NCBI RefSeq assembly: GCF_033115175.1
Contig: NC_084837.1
Span: forward strand, 63,697,266-63,761,265
Reading direction: 5' to 3'
DNA: 64,000 nucleotides
Source of the DNA: Lepus europaeus
Taxonomy: Eukaryota > Chordata > Mammalia > Lagomorpha > Leporidae
Shown: positions 22,120 to 30,949 of the stretch, in pieces
Layout of the letters: the number at the start of each line of letters is the position of its first letter
Numbering within the stretch: the first letter of the stretch is position 1
Position numbers and translations under genes: made by a program
Notes under the pieces: model-generated
The model's database searches: none
Seen by the model: only the letters and a program-made list of their open reading frames with translations
What the model was told of the DNA's origin: nothing

Positions 22120-22790
22120 ATTATAGTTTTTAAAAGGTTTACTTATTTATTTTTATGTATTTGAAAGGCAGAGTGACAGAGAGACTGGGGTTTTACATCT
22201 GCTGGCACCCCCCTCCCATGCCTTTAACAGTCAGGGCTGAGCCAGGTCAGCACCAGGAGCCAGGGATTCCATTCAGGTCTCCCACTTGTGGGGCAGGGAC
22301 CCAAGCACTTGAGCTATCACTAGCTGCCTCTCGGGGTGCACAGTGGCAGGAAGCTGGATAGGAAGCCGAGGCAGGACTTGATCCTAGGCATGCTGATATG
22401 GGATGTGGGTATTTCTTTTATTTATTTATTTATTTATTTTTGACAGGCAGAGTGGACAGTGAGAGAGAGACAGAGAGAAAGGTCTTCCTTTTTGCCGTTG
22501 GTTCAACCTCCAATGGCCGCCGCGGTAGGCGCGCTGCGGCCAGCGCACCGCACTGATCCAATGGCAGGAGCCAGGTGCTTCCTCCTGGTCTCCCATGGGG
22601 TGCAGGGCCCAAGCACTTGGGCCATCCTCCACTGCACTCCCTGGCTACAGCAGAGAGCTGGCCTGGAAGAGGGGCAACTGGGACAGGATCGGTGCCCCGA
22701 CCGGGACTAGAACCCGGTGTGCCGGCGTGGGATGTGGGTATTTCAAGCAGTGGCTCAACTGGCTGTGCCAGAATATATGCGTTTGTAATT
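22120..22790 (-). mobile_element. C-repeat SINE, old, split by young SINE
   Basis: Antisense copy at 22120-22415, resuming at 22728. The duplicated host sequence is TGGGATGTGGGTATTTC. Confidence 0.88.
22416..22727 (-). mobile_element. C-repeat SINE, young type, 5'-truncated, with TSD
   Basis: Young antisense copy lacking its first ~45 bases. TGGGATGTGGGTATTTC is found at 22399-22415 and 22728-22744. Confidence 0.95.
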
Positions 22791-23325
22791 ATTTTTATCT
22801 TAAAAATTGATAAGTATTCACCTACCACAAAATGAGCCTTTTTTTTTTTTTTTTTTTTTTTTTGACAGGCAGAGTTAGACAGTGAGAGAGAGAGACAGAG
22901 AGAAAGGTCTTCCTTTGCCGTTGGTTCACCTCCCAATGGCCACTGCGGCCGGCGCACCACGCTGATCCGAAGCCAGGAGCCAGGTGCTTCTCCTGGTCTC
23001 CCATGCAGGTACAGGGCCCAAGGACTTGGGCCATCCTCCACTGCACTCCCGGGCCACAGCAGAGAGCTGGACTGGAAGAGGAGCAACCGGGACAGAATCC
23101 GGTGCCCCAACGGGGACTAGAACCCAGGGTGCTGGCGCCGCAGGCAGAGGATTAGCCTAGTGAGCCGCGGTGCTGGCCAAAATGAATTTTTAAATGAAAC
23201 AGTTATGTGAATCTTAATACATTCACAAAGCTGGGCAATTATAAGCACTATCTCATTCTGGAAAATTCTCCTCCTCGTCTTCCCCGTCCCCCACCAGTCC
23301 CTCACAACCACTAATCTATTTTTTT
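22790..23325 (-). mobile_element. Antisense L1 3' UTR-like region split by SINE
   Basis: ttgataagtattcacctacc before the SINE and gaatcttaatacattcacaa after it resemble the reverse-complemented 3' UTR of old mammalian L1. Confidence 0.5.
22839..23178 (-). mobile_element. C-repeat SINE, young type
   Basis: Full-length young copy with a tail of about 24 T and both B-box repeats (gacagaatcc and gactagaacc). Confidence 0.95.
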
Positions 23326-23329
23326 TTTA

Positions 23330-23565
23330 CTCTGTGTTGCAAGCTTGTGCACATGCTGTTCTTTCTTCCTGGAACTTTTGCCTTCACGTATCCTAGTCAG
23401 CGTTTATCCTTACCTTCAGTTCTCAATGTCACCTTCCTTGAGCAGGTCGATTTCCCCTATTATACGTGCTTTCCTTCCTTGCACCATTTACTATAAATTA
23501 CAACTTGGAGTTATTTGATTTAGGTATGTGATCTCAACAAGGGTACTTTTAAAAAGCTCATTGAA
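23330..23565 (-). mobile_element. L2-like fragment, antisense
   Basis: Segments such as cttcctggaacttttgcctt and ttctcaatgtcaccttcctt resemble antisense L2. Diverged. Confidence 0.4.
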
Positions 23566-23567
23566 GG

Positions 23568-23897
23568 GCCAGCGCTGTGGCTTAGTGGATAAAGCTGCTG
23601 CCTACAGAGCCGGCATCCCATATGGCACTGGTTCAAGTCCCAGCTGCTCCACTTCTGATCCAGCTCTCTGTTATTGCCTGGGAAAGCAGTAGAAGATGGC
23701 CCAAATCCTTGGGCCCCTGCACCTACATGGGAGACCTGGAAGAAGCCCCTGGATCTTGGCTTTGGATTGGCACAGCTCTGGCCGTTGCAGCCATCTGGGG
23801 AGTGAACCAGCAGTTGGAAAACCTCTCTCTCTCTCTTTCTCTGCCTCTGTCTCTCTGTAACTCTGCCTTTCAAATAAATAAATAAAAATTAAAAAAA
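23568..23897 (+). mobile_element. C-repeat SINE
   Basis: Full-length sense copy with tail aaataaataaataaaaatt. Confidence 0.93.
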
Positions 23898-23929
23898 AGT
23901 TTGTGGAAATGGAATCAAAAGGTAAGTTT

Positions 23930-24275
23930 AGGGGCAGGTGTTTGGTCTGGTGGTTAAGATGCCCATGTAGTGCTGTGGGTAAAGCCCACTTCTTGGGATA
24001 CACACATTCCACATTGGAGTGCCTGGGATTGAGTTCTTTCTTGGCTTGCTTTTACTCCAACTTCCTGCTAATGCACCTGGGAGGCAGCAGATAAGGACTT
24101 GGGTTCCTGCCACCCATGTGGGAGAGACCCAGATGGAGGTTGTGTTATAGGCATTTGAGGAATGAACCAGAGGATGGAAGATCTCTGTCTTTCCCTCCCT
24201 CTCCCTGCCACTCTGCCACTCTGCCTTTCATTTATAAAAATGCATAAATCTTAAAAAAAAAAAAAAAAAAGAAAG
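23930..24275 (+). mobile_element. C-repeat SINE, old
   Basis: Sense copy whose head is doubled or rearranged (caggtgtttggtctggtggtt, then gctgtgggtaaagcc). It ends in a long A-tail followed by AAAG repeats. Confidence 0.82.
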
Positions 24276-24295
24276 AAAGAAAGAAAAGAAAAGCA
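24270..24295 (+). repeat. (AAAG)n tail microsatellite
   Basis: gaaagaaagaaagaaaagaa follows the A-tail. Confidence 0.85.
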
Positions 24296-24316
24296 GCTGC
24301 AGCAGCAGCTCACAGC

Positions 24317-24369
24317 CAGGTCAGCGTCTGTGAGTTGGATACGCAGGTCAGCGTCTGTGAGTTGGATAC
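24317..24369 (+). repeat. 27-bp direct duplication
   Basis: Two identical 26-base copies (24317-24342 and 24344-24369) of a segment ending gtgagttggatac, one base apart, at the head side of an old SINE. Confidence 0.92.
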
Positions 24370-24590
24370 CCGACTCTGACTCCTGACTTCACTTTCCTCC
24401 TGATGCAGACCCCAGGAGGCAGCAGCGTCATCTCAAGTACTTTTGGGTTCTTGCCATGTACATGGGAGGCCCAGAGAAAGTTTTCAGCTTTGACCTGACC
24501 TAACCCTGGGCCGTTATGGGAATCTGGGAGGTGAACAAATGGATGGGTACTCTTGTGTCTCCATCTCACAAATAAATACATTCATTTTAG
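24360..24590 (+). mobile_element. C-repeat SINE, old, partial
   Basis: Recognisable from cttcctcctgatgcagaccc to the tail acaaataaatacattc. Confidence 0.78.
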
Positions 24591-24779
24591 TGCAAGAAGA
24601 TTTGAAATTTATGCATAGTTTTTCATAATATGCATTTTCCACCAACTTTTTGCATATGGCAGAGGATGGCAGTGTGTAGATGTGTGGAGACCCAAGAGCT
24701 AGCCATGCAACAGGGGCTGGAGAGCACTTCTCAGCATAGTAATGAGAGAAGCCAAGGGAGAGCCTGGGGAAGGGGCCGT

Positions 24780-24965
24780 AATCCACTCACTGTTTACCGA
24801 GTACCTGTTATCTGCCCAGTACTTAGATGATAATGATACAAAGATGAATCAGAAGTTGTCTCTTTCCTGAAGGCTGTCAGGGTGTAGGGAAGGAGAGAAA
24901 TATAAACAAAACTTACAATGCAACGTGCCATGAGTGTTATCATGGAAGTATTCACGATGTGCTCT
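24780..24965 (+). mobile_element. L2-like fragment
   Basis: tttaccgagtacctgttatc and cctgaaggctgtcagggt are L2-like. Confidence 0.5.
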
Positions 24966-25004
24966 GCGAGCCAGAGGAGGTGGTGACTAAGTCGCTGTCA
25001 GCAT

Positions 25005-25023
25005 GGGGGGGGGGGGCGGGGGG
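25005..25023 (+). repeat. G-run, possible G-quadruplex
   Basis: Twelve G, one C, then six G. Such homopolymers are also error-prone in assemblies. Confidence 0.85.
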
Positions 25024-25279
25024 TTGAAAGGTAGGCGTCACAGGATGACTGGGACGTCAGCAGCCTGAGCTGGGAGGGAGTAACTTGCCAGCCAGCAAGA
25101 CAGAACAACCTCAAGAAACCTGCGCCTATTTGGAGCTGCAAATCATTTCCTTTTGTTTTAGTGTGAAAAAGGGATTCAGGGCTGGGGCTATTTTGTGAAA
25201 AGTTGCCCACCAAACAAAGGAGCTTAGTCTTTATTCTGTAGCTAATGGAGAGTCATCAGAGCTGTTTAAAAAAAAAAAA

Positions 25280-25510
25280 AGGATTCTATTAATGCTCATT
25301 TACATTCATTATAATTAATTTACATATATTATGCTGATTTTAAGTCTATGGAATTTTGATAAATTCATACATCCTCATAACTGCTACCCTAATCAAAAGA
25401 ATGTTTACTCACTCCTGGAAGTCCCCATGCCCTTTTTCAATTGATCCTACTCCTTCCCAGTGAATAGTAGCTGAGTGTTTTGGTAATCTATTTGCTAATT
25501 AGCCTTAACA
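25280..25510 (-). mobile_element. Antisense L1 3' UTR-like fragment
   Basis: aattttgataaattcataca and tccccatgccctttttcaat resemble an antisense old L1 3' UTR. Confidence 0.45.
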
Positions 25511-25534
25511 TCTTTTACTATTGATATGTAAAAT

Positions 25535-26060
25535 CACCACTCCCAACATGTAGTGGCTTAAGACAACAAAAATTACTTATTTGCTCATGTTATGTGCAGT
25601 TTGGTTATGGTTTAGTAGAATCCATCTGTGCTCTCTGTGGAATCAGCTGGAGTAGCTCGAGTGGGGCTGGAAGATCCACTTCCACGGTGGTTCACTTTCC
25701 TGTTAGGCAAATTGGGATCAGCTCTTGGCTGGGACCTCAGCTAGGGCTGTCTTCCATGTGGCCCTCTGAGCTCCCTCACAGTGTTGGGTGGGTACCAAGA
25801 AGGAGGCAGTGGAAGCGGCCAGTCCTTTGAAAGACTAGACCCAAAATGATACACAGCATCACCTCTGCTGTACTCCACTGGCCAAAGCAGCCATTAGCCT
25901 TGAGGACATTCAAGGGTGTGGAGAAATGAATCCCACCATCCAGTGAGGAGCGTAAAAAGATGAGCCTTCCTCATTCTACCACACCACAGACCAGTTTGTC
26001 CTGGAATATCACACAGAATGGAATCCTTGTGAGCAGCATTGTCCGCCTGGCTGCTCCCCT
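25535..26060. mobile_element. Ancient LTR/MaLR-like repeat (family uncertain)
   Basis: gtagtggcttaagacaacaa at the start and ggtgtggagaaatgaatcc near the end are motifs I associate with ancient mammalian LTR elements. Assigned from memory without alignment. Confidence 0.4.
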
Positions 26061-26342
26061 CTGTACGTGCTTCAGGTTCAGCCATGTTGCTAATATGTCA
26101 GTAGTTCACTCCTTTTGCTGCTGAGTAACAGTTCCCTGATGGCTCATTTTTTTTTTTTTAAATCCATTTATTGGTCCATACTTGTTTATTTCCTGATTTT
26201 GGCTATTACAAGTACAACTGTTATAAAAACTTCTATATGATAGCTTGTGTGTGTGTGATAGGTTCATTTCTCCCAACCAAATACTTAAGGTTTGAATTGC
26301 TGGGTTATAGGGTAAATATTTGCTAAACTTCCGAAGAAAGTG

Positions 26343-26525
26343 TCAGAGGCAGGTGTTCCGCCTAGGAGTTGAGATGCTGGTTGAGACCCCAGAGTCTGCC
26401 CAGCCCTGGCTTTCGCAGTCATTTGGGGAGTGAATCAGAGGACGAAAGATCTCTCCCCATCTCTCCCTCTCTATCACTTTGCCTTTCACATAAAGTAAAA
26501 CAAAGTAAAATGAAATAAATCCTAA
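26343..26525 (+). mobile_element. C-repeat SINE, internally deleted
   Basis: A head remnant joins directly to the gagtgaatcagagg segment and an A-rich tail. Confidence 0.7.
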
Positions 26526-26534
26526 AAAACCCAA

Positions 26535-26740
26535 AAATCTGGCTCTTACTCCAACTTCCTGCTGATGTGGATCCTAGGAGGCAATGGTAGTGGCTCAGCT
26601 GATTGGGGACCTATAATGTATCCTTGGCTTCCAGCTTTGGACCTGCCCAGCCTTGGCTTTTGAGGCCATTTGAAGGATGAACCAACAGATGGGGTTCTCT
26701 GTCCCTCTGCCTCTGAAATGCATAAATAATAATAAAAAGA
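26535..26740 (+). mobile_element. C-repeat SINE, partial
   Basis: Sense 3' half, from tccaacttcctgctgatgtgg to the aataataaaaag tail. Confidence 0.75.
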
Positions 26741-26793
26741 AATTGTCAGACTATTTTTCAAGGAGTGCACCATTTTACACTCTCAGCAGCAAT

Positions 26794-26798
26794 GTATC
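26794..26798. repeat. Provirus target-site duplication, copy 1
   Basis: GTATC immediately precedes the LTR terminus and matches 30645-30649. Confidence 0.85.
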
Positions 26799-27160
26799 TG
26801 ATGCGGGCCAGCCGCACCTGTCGAACAGAACCTGAAGGAGGGAGTGGGAATGAAAAGAGGGACAAGGGCGCAGAGAATGGAGCCAAGACAAAAGTCTGAT
26901 CAAGGCTCGTTTATTCCAGCGTCTCAGTGATATTTTATACATAACCAGCTGCAGCTCAAGGCAACACAGAAGTGAACAACACAGGCAAGCAAGTTATCAG
27001 GCTTTCTGCAACACAATCATAACATAGTTAATTTTAGCGGAGTGTTCTTGTTTGATCATTCTCCTAGAGCATGGGAATAGGTGACTTCTTTTCCTCCCAG
27101 GAATTCCACAAGCCAAGACTGACCTTGACTTGTCTATGACTTGTTTATGGGCTGCCTACA
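26799..27160 (-). mobile_element. Provirus 3' LTR
   Basis: 362 bp with TG/CA termini. On the minus strand it has TATAAAA (26933-26939) and AATAAA (26910-26915). It shows no difference from the 5' LTR. Confidence 0.95.
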
Positions 27161-27174
27161 TCTCCCCCTTTTTT
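27161..27174 (-). other. Polypurine tract of the provirus
   Basis: In viral sense AAAAAAGGGGGAGA abuts the 3' LTR. This is the expected primer site for plus-strand synthesis. Confidence 0.9.
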
Positions 27175-27375
27175 ATTTAATTGAGAATGGCCTCTGTCTT
27201 AGGTTGTCCTCAGTTATCTTTGTTCTTACCCGTCATCGGTAACTCTGGCAGCTTGGCCTAGAGCCCTGTCTTAGGTTGGTACAGGATGCTGAGCGTTTTA
27301 CCCGTTTCTGAGTACCATTTCAGCTTGACATTAGGTGAGAGATGAAACATACAGCCAAATATCAATTATTTTTGA

Positions 27376-28086
27376 TTACAAAGGAGGTTTGGTATGAAGT
27401 TTTAAGTAATGAATGTCAGTCCATACAGACTGTAGCGAAGTCAGCATAAAATGCAGAACACACAGAAAACATCCCATACAAAGTAGGAAAAGCAGTAGTG
27501 GTCCAGTCAGCATTAATAACCAATGAATTCATTGAAACCCTCCAAATGTTAGGGGGTTAGTAATAAACATATGTTGCATTTCACTCTTAAGTTTATCAAT
27601 GACAGACTCTATATATGGCACATTGTTAGTAATGTTAAAACAACATCCCCCAAGTACAGATTTACAGCTTATATGATCTTTTAACAGTAAGTAATCGATA
27701 GCTGCGCGGTTTAAAAGCACTCTTGAACGAACTTGATCCAATTTTTTAGCTATATTGGACAGTGCAGTAGCAGTAAGATTAATTGTTCTAGTCACTAGGC
27801 ATGCAAGCCTTCACAGTCCACGGTTATTTCCAAAGGCCAGTCCAGGAACACTTACTACTGGTATAGCCATGGCAAGGGCAGTGTCCTCTCCTATCAGGAT
27901 GATGTTGCCATTACAGTCTTCAGGTGAAGCATGCCGCCGACGCACTCTGTCCGCCGCTGTAAATACAGATGTCAGCATCGGGGCCACACAGCCCAGGGAG
28001 CAATTGCAGAAGTTATCAGAGGCTAACGATGTGAAGGCATATTTTCTACATAAAAAAAATCCATTCCTTAGGAGCCCGCGTCCCAT
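27376..28086 (-). pseudogene. env: env remnant: transmembrane subunit with two stops
   Basis: One frame runs from 28086 to a TAA at 27376-27378, with in-frame TGA codons at 27811-27813 and 27529-27531. The middle part holds a heptad-like helix, the segment LLNRAAIDYLLL and a C-X6-CC motif (codons at 27640-27666), the hallmark of gamma/alpha/D-type retroviral TM subunits. After the second TGA a hydrophobic membrane-span-like run (WLLMLTGPLLLFLL) precedes a short tail. Most of the surface subunit is absent. The N-terminal part, up to the first TGA, cannot be assigned with confidence. The protein cannot be made in full. Confidence 0.85.
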
Positions 28087-28180
28087 TCCAGTACCGGATC
28101 AGGTCCATTCCATTGATTGGTAATAGGATCCCTCCATTTTACCATTGCTCTTTTTGTAGCTATTTTTAAACAGTTAGAAT
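28068..28180 (-). pseudogene. pol: Integrase C-terminal remnant (pol)
   Basis: In viral sense the frame reads ...VKWRDPITNQWNGPDPVLEW and ends at TAA 28068-28070. The W-x-D-P...W-x-GPDPVL pattern is characteristic of the betaretroviral integrase C-terminal domain. The catalytic core is not present upstream. The frame overlaps the start of the env frame, as pol and env often do. Confidence 0.75.
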
Positions 28181-28360
28181 TTAACAGAGACATTAAGAAA
28201 ACATAATAGATTACTTTAACTCACTGCTTTAACAGAGGATTAGATTTTGATTTCATGTCAAAGAAAATAGACTAATAGTTTTATAACCAAAAATGTCTTC
28301 TTTTTATAATATTTTGTAACTTTTTTATACCTTCTGTAACTTACTCAAACCTTTTGTAAC

Positions 28361-28594
28361 TTACTCAAACCTTCTGTAATCCACAGTCATTTTCCAGGTT
28401 TTACCTGATTTCTTAACATGCCAAATTAGATAATTTTTTTTAGTGATTATGGGAATCATCACTCCAGCATTAATATAATTTTTTATTGTTTTAGATATTT
28501 TCTTATGTCCACCTGGAATTTTGTATTGTTTACACTGAATAACCTTAGTTGGCCCTGGCAGCAGTACAGGGGCTTGATATAATTTTTCTACCAC
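28361..28594 (-). pseudogene. pol: Reverse-transcriptase-like N-terminal fragment
   Basis: The 77-codon frame contains QYKIPGGHKKIS followed by AGVMIP and ends in WKMTVDYRRFE. This layout matches the start of the RT domain. The TVDYR form is what I associate with ERV-L (class III) and foamy-like RTs, not with betaretroviruses. It breaks off before the YxDD active site. Confidence 0.6.
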
Positions 28595-28748
28595 TACCTA
28601 GCGGTTTGACTCCAAAGGGCAGTATTTTTTTTTTTTTCCCAATTTACATTTATCCTGTACTGCTTTTTTAATTGTTTGCACATGCATCAGTATGCAGATA
28701 ACAAAATCCATCCTCACCTCCCCAAAGCCTATAGTTTATTCCCCTTTG

Positions 28749-29041
28749 CTACTGGTACCGATTGCAAACCTCAATAACTTGTGGAGGCTGTGCATTCCGT
28801 AACTTGCTATTCCAATTCTCACTCAATCCTGAGCAGAGAGCCCATTCCTTTGCCAAAGAGGCCAACTGAGGGTCTTTCCAGCCAGGAACATCACAGGTTA
28901 CACATGTAACTTCAGTTTTCTTTTTAAAGAAAGGCATTGCTTTGTATACTTGCAGATCCTGCCAACTTTGCCAATTTGTGACAGCAAAGTAATCATCACG
29001 GGCACGTTTAACGTTCAGCTTGACTGCGTGTTCCCCCAGGA
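28749..29041 (-). other. Unidentified internal open frame of the provirus
   Basis: The frame is open in viral sense from about 29041 (VKRARDDYFAVTNWQ) to a stop at 28749. It includes CVTCDVPGWKDPQLASL and WALCSG. I cannot assign it to gag, pol or env. It may derive from another element. Confidence 0.4.
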
Positions 29042-29318
29042 TGAAACAGCAGCAGCAGAGGCTTGCTCCGGCTCCCTCTTAAAGCCCCCAAGAACAAGGG
29101 TGGCTCATTGCTGAGTTTTTAGGCAAGCAGTGCGTCCGGTCCCGGATCTTGGCCAGAGAGCCGAGACATGAAGCATGCCCACCTGTTTATTAGAAACATT
29201 CCTTTATCCCCCTCCTCGGGAACTGGCCAGGCTCCCAAGGAGCAGGAGAAGGTCATCCGGCAGCAAAGTTACTTGTCTACCAGAGCCGAACCTAGATACA
29301 AGCCTCTCCATCCCAAAA
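29042..29318 (-). other. LTR-like segment inside the provirus
   Basis: In viral sense it starts TGTAAGGACAG and ends GTTTCA, with GATAAAGG about 12 bases before AATAAA. This is the same close TATA/poly-A spacing as in the outer LTR, but the sequence is unrelated. It is GC-richer than its AT-rich neighbours. It could be a captured LTR. The boundaries are tentative. Confidence 0.3.
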
Positions 29319-29780
29319 ATCTGTCCTTACATTTGGCCCTAGGGTTGCATTGAGAGGTAGACATAATTAACACATCATAAGAATACAATACAAATTTTTC
29401 ATACAAGCATACATCCAGCAATCAAACACAATAATATTTAATGTGTTTTAAGGATAAATTGAAACATATCTAAGGGAATTAGCCTCTTATTATCTGTAAT
29501 TGTTGCATTTTTGCAAGTTTGTGTAATCTTGACTATTTGCGGCATATTTTGATTTACATTATTTTATAAAGCAAACCAAGCATAATCGGTCCAAGCATTC
29601 CTATCAATAATAGGGTAGAGTTAGTAATAATACAAAAACAGAATGGGTAGTCCGGACACTTTGTCACCACAATTCCTCATTTCACATAGTAATATTAACT
29701 TTATAACAGATAACATTTACTTCAAATGAACTATTCAAATGCAGGGTGGGGGGTGTCCAGTGTACACTGATCTATATTTT
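29319..29780 (-). other. AT-rich internal provirus block
   Basis: No long frame is present. A hydrophobic stretch (LLLIGMLGPIMLGLLY in viral sense, about 29585-29635) resembles a membrane anchor, perhaps from a second, decayed env. Unassigned. Confidence 0.35.
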
Positions 29781-30139
29781 TTACTCCCAGTGTTTCTTAT
29801 CCACAACACCCTCTTCAACAAACCAAGGACTAATTTTTTCAACAGCACTGATAAATTACTCTATGGGTTTGTTTCTTTAACCCTATTCTCTACATCTGCA
29901 ATAAAGTTTTTCCAGCCTTTGTCACGGCTTGCTTTGTTTCTTTAAATGCACATTTAAATCTTTTCCGAGCAAATCCCAATGTTGCTCATCCACGACTCCT
30001 TCTGCGAACCAAGGACTGACTATTCCTATAGCATTAATGAACTGTTATATGGCTCACCTTTTTTTAACCCTATTCCCTGCGTCTGTAATGGAGTCTTTAT
30101 AGCCTTTATCACGGCCTGCTTACCTTGTGCTTGTCCCAT
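29781..30139 (-). pseudogene. gag: gag matrix remnant, tandemly duplicated and broken
   Basis: ATG at 30137-30139 begins MGQAQGKQAVIK, a myristoylation-type Gag start, and hits TAG at 30026-30028 after 37 codons. Another frame continues with SPWFAEGVVDEQHW (30022-29922, TGA), the PWF-x-EG pattern of betaretroviral matrix. A second diverged copy follows: QAVTKAGKTLLQM then TAG at 29890-29892, and SPWFVEEGVVDKKHW ending in TAA at 29781-29783. Capsid and nucleocapsid are missing. Confidence 0.8.
29785..30125 (-). repeat. Diverged tandem duplication in gag
   Basis: About 29785-29935 and 29973-30120 align by eye over ~150 bases (aaccaaggac, ttaaccctatt, tttatcacggcctgctt/tttgtcacggcttgctt). Confidence 0.85.
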
Positions 30140-30262
30140 AATTGCCCCTTTCACACCTATCCGGAGGCGAGCGGTATTGGGTCCTTACCGTCTTCCTCTC
30201 ATTATTGTGTTGTCGCTGCAGCCTTTCTGGCGGGGTTCCTCACTTCTCTCCCTCGTATTCAG

Positions 30263-30280
30263 GTCCCTGTTCGGGCGCCA
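30263..30280 (-). other. Primer binding site, tRNA-Lys3 type
   Basis: In viral sense TGGCGCCCGAACAGGGAC, two bases after the 5' LTR. It is the 18-nt complement of the tRNA-Lys3 3' end, used by several betaretroviruses and lentiviruses. Confidence 0.93.
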
Positions 30281-30282
30281 CC

Positions 30283-30644
30283 TGATGCGGGCCAGCCGCA
30301 CCTGTCGAACAGAACCTGAAGGAGGGAGTGGGAATGAAAAGAGGGACAAGGGCGCAGAGAATGGAGCCAAGACAAAAGTCTGATCAAGGCTCGTTTATTC
30401 CAGCGTCTCAGTGATATTTTATACATAACCAGCTGCAGCTCAAGGCAACACAGAAGTGAACAACACAGGCAAGCAAGTTATCAGGCTTTCTGCAACACAA
30501 TCATAACATAGTTAATTTTAGCGGAGTGTTCTTGTTTGATCATTCTCCTAGAGCATGGGAATAGGTGACTTCTTTTCCTCCCAGGAATTCCACAAGCCAA
30601 GACTGACCTTGACTTGTCTATGACTTGTTTATGGGCTGCCTACA
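30283..30644 (-). mobile_element. Provirus 5' LTR
   Basis: 362 bp. On the minus strand TATAAAA is at 30417-30423 and AATAAA at 30394-30399. AATAAA lies only about 20 bases past the TATA box, probably still in U3, which implies a very short R as in class II retroviruses. Confidence 0.95.
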
Positions 30645-30649
30645 GTATC
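30645..30649. repeat. Provirus target-site duplication, copy 2
   Basis: GTATC directly follows the LTR. Confidence 0.85.
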
Positions 30650-30949
30650 AAAGTTTTTTAGTTACTCCAAATCTTAGCCAACACTTCCTATTGTCAGCCT
30701 TTTTGTTTTAGATATTCTGGAGGATGTGAAGTGGTTTTAATTTATATTTCCCTGACAGTTAGTAGTGTTATATATATTTTCCTATGCTTTTTAGCCACTT
30801 TTTGCTCTCTTTTGTAAAATGTTCATGTTTCTAGGTATGGAAAAAATGCCCAATTTTTGTCTAACGATTTTTGAGTTATGAGGATTTTTAATATAGCCTG
30901 CATTTTGTCCTTTATTAAATATATTTATTGTGATTACATGTTAGTGAAT

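Larger units (their letters stand above)
26799..30644 (-). mobile_element. Recent, internally deleted endogenous retrovirus
   Basis: The 3846-bp provirus is on the minus strand. Its 362-bp LTRs (TG...CA ends) are identical by eye, and GTATC flanks both sides. Order in viral sense: 5' LTR, tRNA-Lys3 primer site, gag matrix remnant (duplicated), an unidentified block, a short RT-like piece, the integrase C-terminus, the Env transmembrane subunit, a polypurine tract, 3' LTR. Most of gag and pol, and the surface part of env, are missing. The Gag and integrase remnants point to a class II (betaretrovirus-like) ancestor, while the RT piece and the 5-bp duplication do not fit that simply. No intact reading frame remains, so it cannot encode its own replication. 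Confidence 0.93.
26060..30920 (-). mobile_element. Antisense old L1 that hosts the provirus
   Basis: Pieces at 26060-26340, 26740-26798 and 30650-30920 line up with one antisense L1 (accattttacac, ccaacacttcctattgtcag, tttatatttccctgac). SINE fragments and the retrovirus interrupt it. Removing the provirus and one GTATC copy restores a continuous L1 sequence. Confidence 0.65.

Noticed and set aside
29979..30383. Plus-strand 134-codon frame across the provirus leader
   Set aside because: It runs opposite to the viral genes and crosses the primer binding site and LTR. It is a shadow of gag and the leader.
26799..30644. Identification as the rabbit endogenous lentivirus, because of the tRNA-Lys3 primer site and 5-bp duplication
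   Set aside because: The Gag matrix and integrase motifs look betaretroviral, and the Env has a C-X6-CC motif with two adjacent cysteines, which lentiviral TM subunits lack. The primer site alone is shared by several genera.
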